Origin: Candidatus Omnitrophota bacterium
Lineage (GTDB): Bacteria; Omnitrophota; Gorgyraeia; Gygaellales; Profunditerraquicolaceae
Direction of reading: 5' to 3'
NCBI GenBank assembly: GCA_016214325.1
Contig: JACROS010000035.1
Span: 1-32,255, forward strand
DNA length: 32,255 nucleotides
Of the stretch, positions 25,380 through 32,255 are shown one piece after another. Made by a program: the position numbers and the translations under genes. The notes under the pieces were generated by a model. It was not told the DNA's origin and did no database searches. It saw only the letters and a program-made list of their open reading frames with translations. Position 1 is the stretch's first letter; every line of letters begins with the position of its first letter.

Positions 25380-25712
25380 ATGCGTGATTTATTATTTAAG
25401 AATTTGACTTCTTTAGACAAGAAAAGAAAGATAATTTCAACTTGTGAAGTAGCAGATAAAGAAGGCATTCGTACTATTATTCGTCGCCATTTTGTTTGCA
25501 TGGTGCGCAGGGTTGAGGATAATAAGGTAATTAAGCCTGCTCCTTATTTATATGTATTGAAAGAGCGCCAAACACGTGAAGCAAAAGAAACGTTTTTATG
25601 TAAAATAAAGAATAGCGTATTTGTAACTTATAAAGATGAATTGTACTTGGTTTTATATATGCAGACATTGAAAATTAACTTGGAAGCAGTGGCACAAGGC
25701 TTAGCTAAATAA
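25380..25712 (+). CDS. unrecognised 110-aa protein under c-di-GMP riboswitch control
   Basis: I do not recognise a family. The protein is small, basic and cytoplasmic-looking, with no signal peptide or membrane helix. It starts MRDLLFKNLTSLDKKRKI and has a basic centre (GIRTIIRRHFVCMVRRVED), with three cysteines at about residues 22, 40 and 74 (TCEVAD, FVCMV, FLCKI). The C-terminal half is beta-rich. AAGGAG lies 9 bases before the ATG. It is the only gene directly behind the riboswitch and ahead of the surface operon, so a regulatory or adaptor role in c-di-GMP-dependent surface expression is possible, but that is inference. Confidence 0.7.
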   Translation: MRDLLFKNLTSLDKKRKIISTCEVADKEGIRTIIRRHFVCMVRRVEDNKVIKPAPYLYVLKERQTREAKETFLCKIKNSVFVTYKDELYLVLYMQTLKINLEAVAQGLAK

Positions 25713-25728
25713 AAGGAGGTGATGTAAA
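25713..25728 (+). promoter_or_regulatory. orphan strong Shine-Dalgarno with Met-stop
   Basis: AAGGAGGTGAT at 25714-25724 is an 11-base match to the anti-Shine-Dalgarno, but the next ATG (25722) is immediately followed by TAA. No gene follows it. Confidence 0.4.
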
Positions 25729-25735
25729 TTAAAAC

Positions 25736-25764
25736 TTGACAAAATAACGAATAATTAATATACT
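25736..25764 (+). promoter_or_regulatory. near-consensus promoter of a small transcript
   Basis: TTGACA, 17-base spacer, TATACT. The start should be near 25771; the transcript would end at the terminator at 25883. Confidence 0.8.
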
Positions 25765-25770
25765 TTATTA

Positions 25771-25883
25771 AAGTGTTTAGTAACTTAATTTTAGCCGGTT
25801 TCTCAATTTTTGGAGGAAGTTGAGAAATGCCACAAATAGTATTACCGGACGACAAAAATTGGTCAGTCCGGTTTTTTGTCTTT
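25771..25883 (+). ncRNA. small RNA or attenuator leader of unknown class
   Basis: A 113-base unit between a consensus promoter and a clear terminator. Hairpin TTTCTCAA...TTGAGAAA (25799-25827) holds GGAGG in its loop. CCGGT (25795-25799) can pair with ACCGG (25844-25848), closing a domain that includes the unpaired GCCACAAATAGTATT. The same ACCGGAC also forms the terminator ACCGGAC/GTCCGGT (25844-25872, then TTTTT). The two pairings exclude each other, as in riboswitches and attenuators. I cannot match it to a known class. Confidence 0.6.
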
Positions 25884-25886
25884 TGA
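25827..25886 (+). CDS. possible 19-aa leader peptide
   Basis: ATG at 25827, 11 bases after GGAGG, encodes MPQIVLPDDKNWSVRFFVF and stops at TGA. The frame runs through both strands of the terminator, so translation could prevent or promote termination, as in amino-acid attenuators. It may also be chance. Confidence 0.3.
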   Translation: MPQIVLPDDKNWSVRFFVF

Positions 25887-25897
25887 GGCAAATAGCA

Positions 25898-25926
25898 TTG
25901 ACAATGCAGAACTCAGTATCTATAAT
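25898..25926 (+). promoter_or_regulatory. perfect sigma70 promoter of the surface operon
   Basis: TTGACA, 17-base spacer, TATAAT. The inverted repeat CCCC-ATAA-GGGG (25928-25939) covers the expected start site and touches the ribosome-binding GGTGGAG, so it may act as an operator or a translation block. Confidence 0.85.
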
Positions 25927-25947
25927 ACCCCATAAGGGGGTGGAGAA

Positions 25948-27348
25948 ATGAAAAGCAAAATTTTTTGCAGATTCTTGGTTGTGGTTTTAATTTGTATTGT
26001 TGCTGGAGCTGTTTTTAGTAAGCGAGCTTTTGCAGCTTTTGGTATTTCATATTCTCTTACAGAAGGAGGGTCGCGGTTAGAATTGGATCCTGATGATTCT
26101 GATAAAGGAGTTCAGATTAGTGTAAATACAGATGCTGCTACTCAGTATGAAGTTATTCAGAGAATTGTTCAGCCAATGGTAAATCGGGATAATCCTAGTC
26201 AGTCTATTGGAGATAATTTTGTTGTTTATGGTTTAAGGGGAACTAATAAATTTGGTGATTTTCGTATTCCTCCTAATGAGCCTGGATTTGCAGTTAGAGA
26301 TGGAGAAAGGCTTTATACTTCTGATACGGCAGGAGATTCTGATGGCTTTACTTTAGTTTACGGGATTAAAAAAATTGGTGATATCGCTCCTGGGTATTAT
26401 CAAGGGCAAATTGCTTTTATTTTGCGCCCGACAAACTCAAGTCTTTCTGAAGTAACAACGTATTTATATGTTTATGTTACGATTCAGCCTGGCCCTGAAG
26501 CCGAAGCTTCTGTAGAAATTTCTGGTCCATTAGGCTCAAGGATGATTTCTCTGAATCCTAAAAAAGAAAATTTGCAGATTTGTGAAGTGCCGGTGAAGAT
26601 TAACGGAACGTTTAAGAATAATTTTAGCATTTCACAGTCAATATTAGGGGGTATTGAATCATCTGAAGGCAGCAGGCTTGAGCCAGGTCTTGTAAATGTT
26701 GAGGTTAAGAATGTTTCTAAAGGTGTAGGTATTAGTCAGCCATTGATTCCCGGACAACAGGTAGTTTATACTTCTGCTCCGGATGGGCAGGCAGATCAGG
26801 ATTTTGTAATAACTTATAGTTTGGGTGATTTATCGGATCAGAGAGCTGGTAAATACACTTCTAGGATAAATTACTATCTTAGTGAGGGCAATAAGCCGGC
26901 GCGTTTAATTAACCTGCTTGATTTAGAAATAGAAAATGAACGTGTTTTTGAATTGTTAATTACACCTAGCGATCAGACGGCAGCAATTGAGTTTAGGAAT
27001 CTTTCAGCAAAGGAGGGTTCAAAAATCAATGAAGTAGATATGGAAATTAAATCTAATTTAGGTAAGCCGTATCAAGTAACACAGAATGTTCTTTCTGAGC
27101 TAACTGATCTAGAGGGGAGGGTAATTTCGTTTGATAATTTTCAGGTGGTTACTGAAGGGCTTGATACAAAAGGAAAGTTAAATATAACTCAAAAACAAAA
27201 AGTACAGAAAGGAGATACTGTTCTTTTTATTTCTGATAAAAAAGGATCATCTGATAAATTTAAGATTATCTATGAATTAAATATTCCAAATGGAACAATC
27301 GCGGGTAACTATGCTTCCCGCGTCACTTATTCACTTGTTGAATTGTAG
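25948..27348 (+). CDS. secreted protein with three tandem beta-rich repeats
   Basis: 466 aa with a signal peptide (cleavage after about residue 29, RAFA). The mature part consists of three repeats of about 130-145 residues (about 41-165, 195-320, 330-466). Each opens with a beta strand of the SRxxLxP type, has a central QxxL/I segment and ends with a shared pattern: GDSDGFTLVYG, QADQDFVITYSL or SSDKFKIIYEL, then AGxYxxxIxYxL. They look like immunoglobulin-type beta sandwiches. No known family was recognised. It is first in the operon behind a perfect promoter, followed by pilin-like genes, so it may be a tip, anchor or minor subunit of the same surface structure. Confidence 0.65.
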   Translation: MKSKIFCRFLVVVLICIVAGAVFSKRAFAAFGISYSLTEGGSRLELDPDDSDKGVQISVNTDAATQYEVIQRIVQPMVNRDNPSQSIGDNFVVYGLRGTNKFGDFRIPPNEPGFAVRDGERLYTSDTAGDSDGFTLVYGIKKIGDIAPGYYQGQIAFILRPTNSSLSEVTTYLYVYVTIQPGPEAEASVEISGPLGSRMISLNPKKENLQICEVPVKINGTFKNNFSISQSILGGIESSEGSRLEPGLVNVEVKNVSKGVGISQPLIPGQQVVYTSAPDGQADQDFVITYSLGDLSDQRAGKYTSRINYYLSEGNKPARLINLLDLEIENERVFELLITPSDQTAAIEFRNLSAKEGSKINEVDMEIKSNLGKPYQVTQNVLSELTDLEGRVISFDNFQVVTEGLDTKGKLNITQKQKVQKGDTVLFISDKKGSSDKFKIIYELNIPNGTIAGNYASRVTYSLVEL

Positions 27349-27412
27349 AAAGGGGGTTAATATGAACGCAAAAATATTATTAAAGAACTTAATGAAAGGA
27401 GGTGAAGTTAAG

Positions 27413-28030
27413 ATGAAAAAGGTAATTTTAGTTATGTTAGTTGTTTTTGTTCTTGCTGTGGGGAGTTGTTATGCTGCAAATACACAGACAATTAACGTTA
27501 CTGCTACTGTTGCTGCGGTAGCAAATGGGTTAAATGTTGGAATATCAAAGATTGACTCAAAAGGTACGTGTGTTGCTACTGATGATTCTTGGACAAGCGG
27601 ACAGGCAGGCGTTGCTTTTGGAACGTTGAACTGGGATGCTGCAAATAGCATATTTCTGAATAACTACTATTATGCTGTTGATGTTGGTGTTGTGGATAAT
27701 AGTGGTGCTGCTTGGACGATTACACACACAAGAACAGATTTTAAGAAAGATGCTACCAATAACTTAAATAGTAATGTTAACGTTACTTTTGCTAAGCAAA
27801 CCGATGCAACAACAGGATCAGATTTATCAAAAGTTAGTTATGCAAATAGTAACAATGTTTCTTATACCAAGGCGCAGTTGGCTGGCGGTTGGTTAAGAGT
27901 CTATTATGGTATTGGTACTGGCGATGTGCGTGTTGGATGTACTGATGCAGCTGGTGTTACTCCGATTACCGTAGATAAGCCAGCAGGTGCTTATAGCGGA
28001 ACAGTAACATTGACACTTACAGGGGTTTAA
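27413..28030 (+). CDS. pilin-like secreted subunit 1
   Basis: 205 aa. The start was set at the ATG 9 bases after AAGGAGGTGAA, which gives a clean signal peptide (MKKVILVMLVVFVLAVGSCYA); an ATG at 27362 in the same frame would add 17 residues. The mature protein opens with NTQTINVTATV, an alternating hydrophobic strand that could act as a donor strand, and ends AGAYSGTVTLTLTGV, a pilin/spore-coat-U-like last strand. It is rich in N, T, S and Y, with two mature cysteines (KGTCVAT, VGCTDAA) that could pair. It is a close paralogue of the next gene. Likely a major fibre subunit; the family was not identified with certainty. Confidence 0.65.
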   Translation: MKKVILVMLVVFVLAVGSCYAANTQTINVTATVAAVANGLNVGISKIDSKGTCVATDDSWTSGQAGVAFGTLNWDAANSIFLNNYYYAVDVGVVDNSGAAWTITHTRTDFKKDATNNLNSNVNVTFAKQTDATTGSDLSKVSYANSNNVSYTKAQLAGGWLRVYYGIGTGDVRVGCTDAAGVTPITVDKPAGAYSGTVTLTLTGV

Positions 28031-28074
28031 GGTATAGGCTAAAGGAATGGAGTGAGGGGAGGTGAAATGAAATT

Positions 28075-28692
28075 ATGATAAATAGAATTCTAATTATTTT
28101 ATCTTTCCTCGCTCTTGTTCTGACTGATTGTTTTGCTGCGACTACGCAAACATTAAATGTTACAGCAAATGTTCCTCTTCAGTCTGGTGGATTAACTGTT
28201 GCGGTATCAAAGATTGACTCTAAGAATACGTGTACTTCTGTTGGCGACCAATGGTACCCAGGGCAGGCTGGTATTGCTTTTGGGACATTGACCAGGAATA
28301 CTGAATACAATATATTTGTTACACAATACTATTATGCTGTGGATGTTGGTGTTGATGATAATAGTGGTGCCGCTTGGACAGTTACTCATACCAGAACAGA
28401 TTTTAAGAAAGATGCTAGCAATAATTTAAATAGTAATGTTAACGTTACTTTTTTTAAACAAACTAATGCAACAACAGGGACACAATTGAAAAAAGTTAGC
28501 TATGCAAATAGCGACAATGTTTCTTATACCAAAGCTCAGTTATCAGGAGGTTGGTTGAGAATTTATTATGGAATTGCTACTGGTGATCCTGAAGAAGGGT
28601 GTACTGATGCATCTGGAGTTGTTCCTATTCCAGTGAGTAAGTTAGCAGGTGCTTATAGCGGAACAGTGACATTGACGGTGACAGGTTTGTAA
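28075..28692 (+). CDS. pilin-like secreted subunit 2 (tandem paralogue)
   Basis: 205 aa, the same length as the previous gene and about two thirds identical by eye, including long identical DNA stretches over the middle (HTRTDFKKDA, NNLNSNVNVTF, SYTKAQL) and the end GAYSGTVTLTVTGL. The signal peptide (to CFA, residue 21) has diverged. Both mature cysteines are conserved (KNTCTSV, EGCTDAS). The ribosome-binding site GGGGAGG fits better with an ATG at 28067 that encodes only Met-Lys-Leu-stop and overlaps the true ATG. An in-frame TGA upstream fixes the start at 28075. Confidence 0.65.
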   Translation: MINRILIILSFLALVLTDCFAATTQTLNVTANVPLQSGGLTVAVSKIDSKNTCTSVGDQWYPGQAGIAFGTLTRNTEYNIFVTQYYYAVDVGVDDNSGAAWTVTHTRTDFKKDASNNLNSNVNVTFFKQTNATTGTQLKKVSYANSDNVSYTKAQLSGGWLRIYYGIATGDPEEGCTDASGVVPIPVSKLAGAYSGTVTLTVTGL

Positions 28693-28695
28693 TTG

Positions 28696-28713
28696 AAACT
28701 TAAAAATAAGTTT
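28696..28713 (+). promoter_or_regulatory. intercistronic hairpin after the subunit genes
   Basis: AAACTTA-AAAA-TAAGTTT, a perfect 7-bp AT-rich hairpin 4 bases after the stop of subunit 2, without a T-run. It could stabilise the upstream mRNA or reduce expression of the chaperone gene, as in other pilus operons. Confidence 0.4.
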
Positions 28714-28758
28714 ACAGGCTGAGAAAATGCGGTAAAATAAAGCAAAGGGAGGTGTGAT

Positions 28759-29625
28759 TTGCGCAGGATATGTTTGTGTTTAATATTTCTGTTTCTTTTT
28801 GTCAGCCAAGCTTTTGCAGTAACACCTCCTTTTCTTGATAAGCAAAAAGTAAGATTGTCCATTGTCCCTGGTCAAACCGCTTATGGCGATTTGGTGATGG
28901 AGAATCCATCAGCTGAAACAAGGCAGATGCGCGTATATTTAGAAGACTGGAACTATCTGCCAGCTGGTGATGGTTCTAAGAAGTTTGCTCCACCAGGTAG
29001 TTCTGTATCATCATGCTCCCCATGGATCACATTCTCTCCTTCAGAATTTACCTTACCTGCTTATGGAAAACAGCGAATTAGTTTCTCGGTTAATATGCCT
29101 AAAGACGCCAGAGGAACATATTATTCTGTAATGTTTTTAGAAAGTGTTTTTGGAGAAGCAGTTGCGCAACAGCAAGGAATTAGCGGAGGGTTGAGTTTAG
29201 CAATTAGAGTAGGTGCGCTTTTTTATATTGAGGCAAAAGGGACTATAAAACGCTCTGCAGTAATAAACAATCTTTCTGTTAAAAAAGACACAGAAACAAA
29301 AAAGACATTAGTAAGTATAGATTTGCGTAATACCGGAAACACCGACATTACTGCCGGGGGCTCATTTCATATTATGAATAACGAAGGTTTAATTCTTGCC
29401 AGAAGCGAGTTTTCTGATGCTTATACCTTTGGCGGAAGTTCTGCTCAATTAACAGCATTTTGGAAGGGAAATATTCCTGCTGGAAAATACAGCCTGGTTT
29501 TAACCATTAATATAGGAAAAGCCCTTGAAGAGCTTGGCTTGGGAAGGGGCCCAATTATTATTAAAGAAGCTGAAATTGAAATCGGGCAGGACGGAAGCGT
29601 GCTTAAGGTCGGTGAATTAAATTAA
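28759..29625 (+). CDS. PapD-like periplasmic chaperone candidate
   Basis: 288 aa with a signal peptide (RRICLCLIFLFLFVSQAFA). The start is TTG, 4 bases after GGGAGGTG. Residues about 28-130 follow the PapD N-domain pattern: VRLSIVPGQTAYGDLVMENPSAETRQMRVYLEDW, then SPWITFSPSEFTLPAYGKQRISFSVNMP and GTYYSVMFLES. A second beta domain (NLSVKKDT...VSIDLRNTGNTDI ... IPAGKYSLVLTINIG) follows. This resembles fimbrial chaperones (COG3121) or the DUF916-type cell-surface proteins. Placement right after two pilin-like genes and before a large outer-membrane protein supports the chaperone reading. It is longer than the typical 230-250 aa. Confidence 0.6.
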   Translation: MRRICLCLIFLFLFVSQAFAVTPPFLDKQKVRLSIVPGQTAYGDLVMENPSAETRQMRVYLEDWNYLPAGDGSKKFAPPGSSVSSCSPWITFSPSEFTLPAYGKQRISFSVNMPKDARGTYYSVMFLESVFGEAVAQQQGISGGLSLAIRVGALFYIEAKGTIKRSAVINNLSVKKDTETKKTLVSIDLRNTGNTDITAGGSFHIMNNEGLILARSEFSDAYTFGGSSAQLTAFWKGNIPAGKYSLVLTINIGKALEELGLGRGPIIIKEAEIEIGQDGSVLKVGELN

Positions 29626-29632
29626 TACTTCA

Positions 29633-32255
29633 ATGAAAAAAACCTTTCTTATTGGCACGTTAATAATTTCGTTTTTTTTATTTCAATCTCCTACCCCTGT
29701 TTATCCTCTGAATCAAATCTCAGAATTACTTTGTGAATTAGGAATCAAATTGTACCGCAGTGGTAGATATGCTGAGGCCCTTCATGAGTTTAAAAAGGCT
29801 TTAATTGCTAATCCTAATTATACTCCTGCAAAGAAGTATGTCCAAATGATCGAGCAGGCAAATCTTGTTGAGCCTGAGATTGTGCCTTCTACTTTTAAGC
29901 CGATCAGCCCTGAGCCAAAGAGCGCAATGAACGAGTTATTGGATTTGGTTGACTTACAAAGAGAAATTATTAGCGACAGGGAGTTAGTAAAGGTAGAAAA
30001 AGAAATAAAGAAAACAGAGTCTAAACCTTTAATTAAACAAAAGGCTAAGAAGGTCAAAAAACCTTTGATTACCGAAGAACAAATGCCTGAAGCCAAGAAC
30101 CAGGTTAAGTTGGTAGAAAAACCAGCTATTGCTAAGCCGAGCAAAGTTGAGGTAGAGTCTTCAAGGATAGTTCAAAAGCCTGATGTAGTAGTTCAGAAAT
30201 CTGTTGTTTCTATTGAGCAGCCTGCCAAGGAAGAGATTGAAGAAATTGTTACGCCGTCTGAAGAAGCGCCATCTGTGCAGGAAGAAGCTGCTGAGGTGGT
30301 TGAGAAGAAATCAGTTGTGGAGGAAGGTGTAATTACTCTGGATAGTTCATTGAAAAGTTTACCAAGCCCGATACAAATTGCAACAGGAAGGTCATTTATT
30401 ATTAAGGGCAGTAATATTACCCGTTATTTGGTTGATCAGACTGACATAGTTAAAGTGGAAAAGAAAAGTCCTGATGAATTGCTGGTAACTGGTACTGAGA
30501 TTGGATATACTCATGTTTATGCTTGGGATAATAATGGCCGTTGGAGTATGGAGTTTTTAGGAGTTTTCCCTCAGCCAGAAGGCCCAACATATGAGGAGAT
30601 TGTGCGTAAAGAAGAGGAAAGAGAAAGAAATTTTCGGATAAAATACAATCTTGATTGGTCAAATTATCAAACCGGCCGTGGTGTGGGTGATTTAAAAAGG
30701 GTTACGTATTACTGGTCGCATAACTTGGGGATAGTTGGTCCTACCCCTTATGGTGAAGTGGATTCTTCATTTACAGTCAGAAGATTGAATGTAAAGACTG
30801 ACTTGACTTATTTTACATTTGGGTTAAAAGATGGAGTATTAGGGCAGTTTAAAGGTTTTAATTTTAGAGGAGGAGATTATAATCCTAAGTTTACAAATAT
30901 GGCTTTCCAAGGTGCAGTATTGCGCGGAGTGATGTTAAATTCTCCTGCATTTGATAAGAAATTTAATTATACTGTTCTTTGGGGCAGAGAAGGTGGCGGG
31001 CGTTATGGCAATCTATCACCAAATTTAATGAAGATTAAGAATTCATTTCTTGCCGGGACAAACCTGCAATTTAATCCCACAAAAAAACAAAATTATCAAT
31101 TCACGATTTTACATGGCTGGGGAAGAGACAGAGATGATTTATTAAATAAATATAATTATGATTTGCTGGGAAAGTGGAATTTAGGTAAATGGGGCATGGG
31201 TTATGAAATGGCGAATGACAGTGAGAAGTTTGCTCATTTGTTTAATGTGCGTTTTAAACAGGAAGGCTTAAGTTTTACCACAGAGTTGCGTAATATTGAT
31301 AAAAGTTACAACACTATTACAGGACGTGCCTGGAGACAGGGTGAGCTGGGCGCTCTTTTGAACTTAGATTATAAGCCAAGTGATAAATTAACTATTCATT
31401 CTAGCTTGGACGCTTATCAGGATAGGTTATATCCTGCTGAAGATAATCCTCAGCGCTGGAATCAGGATTTTAACTTTAATGCCACGTATCAGCTTGACCA
31501 GGTAACAAGCGATAGTTCGGATTATGTTAATGATAAATTTTATGCTGGTTTGCGTTTTAAACTGCTCGGTGCGCTGTATTATTATGCAAACAAGGAATAT
31601 AATATGGTAATCGAGGAATCTACAGGCACTCATACTAATCCGAATGCTTTTGAAACCGGTCTTGATTGGTCTGATCGTTTGGGAAAATCTCCATTTTATG
31701 CAAGCATGCGTTTTACTTACCGCGATGAAGAGAATACGGCTTCTCGCTTGTCATTTTTGTCAGGTGAGGATTATATAGAGGGTTATTCGCAGTTATCGTA
31801 TCGTCCTAATCCGGATGTAGAAGTGTATAGTTCATTTCGTATGCGCAATGTCTGGGCGGATAATCCGGCTGTTAACAAAAGTTTCGAAATTGATTTAAAT
31901 GCCGGGCTTCGTTATCTCTGGGATACTGGAGTGCGTTGGGATGCAGTTGGCAATATTGAAGGTTATGTTTTTAAGGATTATAATTCTGATGGGTTGCGTC
32001 AGAGAGATGAGCCTCCGGTTGAGGGCATTAAAATCTGGTTAGGTAAAGATAAATACCAGGTTACGGATTTATTTGGTTATTATAAATTTAAAGGTGTAAG
32101 GGCGAGAAAGGCATTTGTTAGTCTTGATACAAATACATTGCCTAGAGGTTTTATTTTGACTGTTCCTTTAGTTCAAGAGGTGCCAATTTTAAATCATCGG
32201 ACTCAGATAGTTAATTTCGGAGTAACATCTGAGACTGAGATTAGCGGCTTTATTT
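29633..32255 (+). CDS. large outer-membrane protein, usher-like candidate (3' end outside window)
   Basis: The frame is open from the ATG at 29633 to the window end (874 codons). Order: signal peptide (about 1-26); TPR-like unit LYRSGRYAEALHEFKKALIANPNYTPAKKYV (about 45-75); a Glu/Lys/Val/Pro-rich linker (about 85-230); a domain like the pilus/secretin N-terminal domain of CpaC/RcpA (about 233-312: ITLDSSLKSLPSPIQIATGRSFIIKGSNITR... GYTHVYAWDNNG); a long beta-strand-rich, aromatic region suited to an outer-membrane barrel (about 325-765); then an SdrD B-like domain (GYVFKDYNSDGLRQRDEPPVEGIKIWL... TDLFGYYKF). No classical FimD signature was seen. It is probably the outer-membrane assembly platform for the fibre subunits. 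Confidence 0.65.
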   Translation, partial: MKKTFLIGTLIISFFLFQSPTPVYPLNQISELLCELGIKLYRSGRYAEALHEFKKALIANPNYTPAKKYVQMIEQANLVEPEIVPSTFKPISPEPKSAMNELLDLVDLQREIISDRELVKVEKEIKKTESKPLIKQKAKKVKKPLITEEQMPEAKNQVKLVEKPAIAKPSKVEVESSRIVQKPDVVVQKSVVSIEQPAKEEIEEIVTPSEEAPSVQEEAAEVVEKKSVVEEGVITLDSSLKSLPSPIQIATGRSFIIKGSNITRYLVDQTDIVKVEKKSPDELLVTGTEIGYTHVYAWDNNGRWSMEFLGVFPQPEGPTYEEIVRKEEERERNFRIKYNLDWSNYQTGRGVGDLKRVTYYWSHNLGIVGPTPYGEVDSSFTVRRLNVKTDLTYFTFGLKDGVLGQFKGFNFRGGDYNPKFTNMAFQGAVLRGVMLNSPAFDKKFNYTVLWGREGGGRYGNLSPNLMKIKNSFLAGTNLQFNPTKKQNYQFTILHGWGRDRDDLLNKYNYDLLGKWNLGKWGMGYEMANDSEKFAHLFNVRFKQEGLSFTTELRNIDKSYNTITGRAWRQGELGALLNLDYKPSDKLTIHSSLDAYQDRLYPAEDNPQRWNQDFNFNATYQLDQVTSDSSDYVNDKFYAGLRFKLLGALYYYANKEYNMVIEESTGTHTNPNAFETGLDWSDRLGKSPFYASMRFTYRDEENTASRLSFLSGEDYIEGYSQLSYRPNPDVEVYSSFRMRNVWADNPAVNKSFEIDLNAGLRYLWDTGVRWDAVGNIEGYVFKDYNSDGLRQRDEPPVEGIKIWLGKDKYQVTDLFGYYKFKGVRARKAFVSLDTNTLPRGFILTVPLVQEVPILNHRTQIVNFGVTSETEISGFI

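Noticed and set aside
29818-30144. Minus-strand hydrophobic frame inside the large outer-membrane gene
   Set aside because: Complement of the Lys/Glu/Pro-rich linker, which gives artificial Phe/Leu/Ser-rich translation.
1-32255. CRISPR array, prophage or insertion sequence with transposase
   Set aside because: No regularly spaced repeats, integrase, transposase or phage structural genes were seen.

Overview
This window is a stretch of AT-rich bacterial chromosome from an uncultured-looking, diderm (LPS-type outer membrane) lineage. An LptD-type outer-membrane protein, two paralogous TIGR04073-type (exosortase-system-associated) proteins and the overall gene mix point to the Omnitrophota (OP3) or a neighbouring PVC-type lineage. 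That placement is inference from gene content; no 16S gene is present to settle it.

Layout. 1-5914: the C-terminal part of LptD, then a tightly overlapping four-gene nucleotide-sugar operon (UDP-glucose dehydrogenase, UDP-HexNAc dehydrogenase, a 4-epimerase, UDP-xylose synthase) that would supply UDP-GlcA, UDP-xylose and UDP-N-acetylhexosaminuronate for cell-surface glycans. 5915-10816: a consensus promoter drives cvpA-like, Nif3-like, dnaG and rpoD. 10835-12389: two convergent TIGR04073-family genes, one with a long structured leader, and a small lipoprotein. 12390-14365: an RNA-rich stretch with a broken tRNA fragment split by a GC-rich palindrome, tRNA-Ile2/Met(CAT), tRNA-Val(CAC), a zinc-ribbon protein, RNase HI and the RNase P RNA. 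14466-25045: a long housekeeping run, yebC-ruvC-ruvA-scpB, then pheA-hisC-aroF-tyrA, then cmk-lepA-lepB-pgsA-plsY, mostly with 4-base start/stop overlaps. The aroF gene appears broken by a short deletion that removes two expected metal ligands.

25046-32255 is the most unusual part. A promoter with a GAAAGCGCTTTC palindrome transcribes a convincing cyclic-di-GMP-I (GEMM) riboswitch whose 3' strand also forms an intrinsic terminator (predicted ON switch). It controls an unrecognised 110-aa protein. Next comes a small transcription unit with its own perfect promoter, a riboswitch- or attenuator-like fold, a possible 19-aa leader peptide and a terminator. A third near-perfect promoter then drives an apparent surface-fibre operon: a secreted protein with three tandem beta-rich repeats, two tandemly duplicated 205-aa pilin-like subunits, a PapD-like periplasmic chaperone candidate, and a large outer-membrane protein (TPR, secretin/pilus N-type domain, beta-rich barrel-like region, SdrD B-like domain) that runs off the window. 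I read this as a possible non-classical chaperone/usher-like system lying next to a c-di-GMP sensor. All assignments are from reading motifs by eye; no database search was possible.
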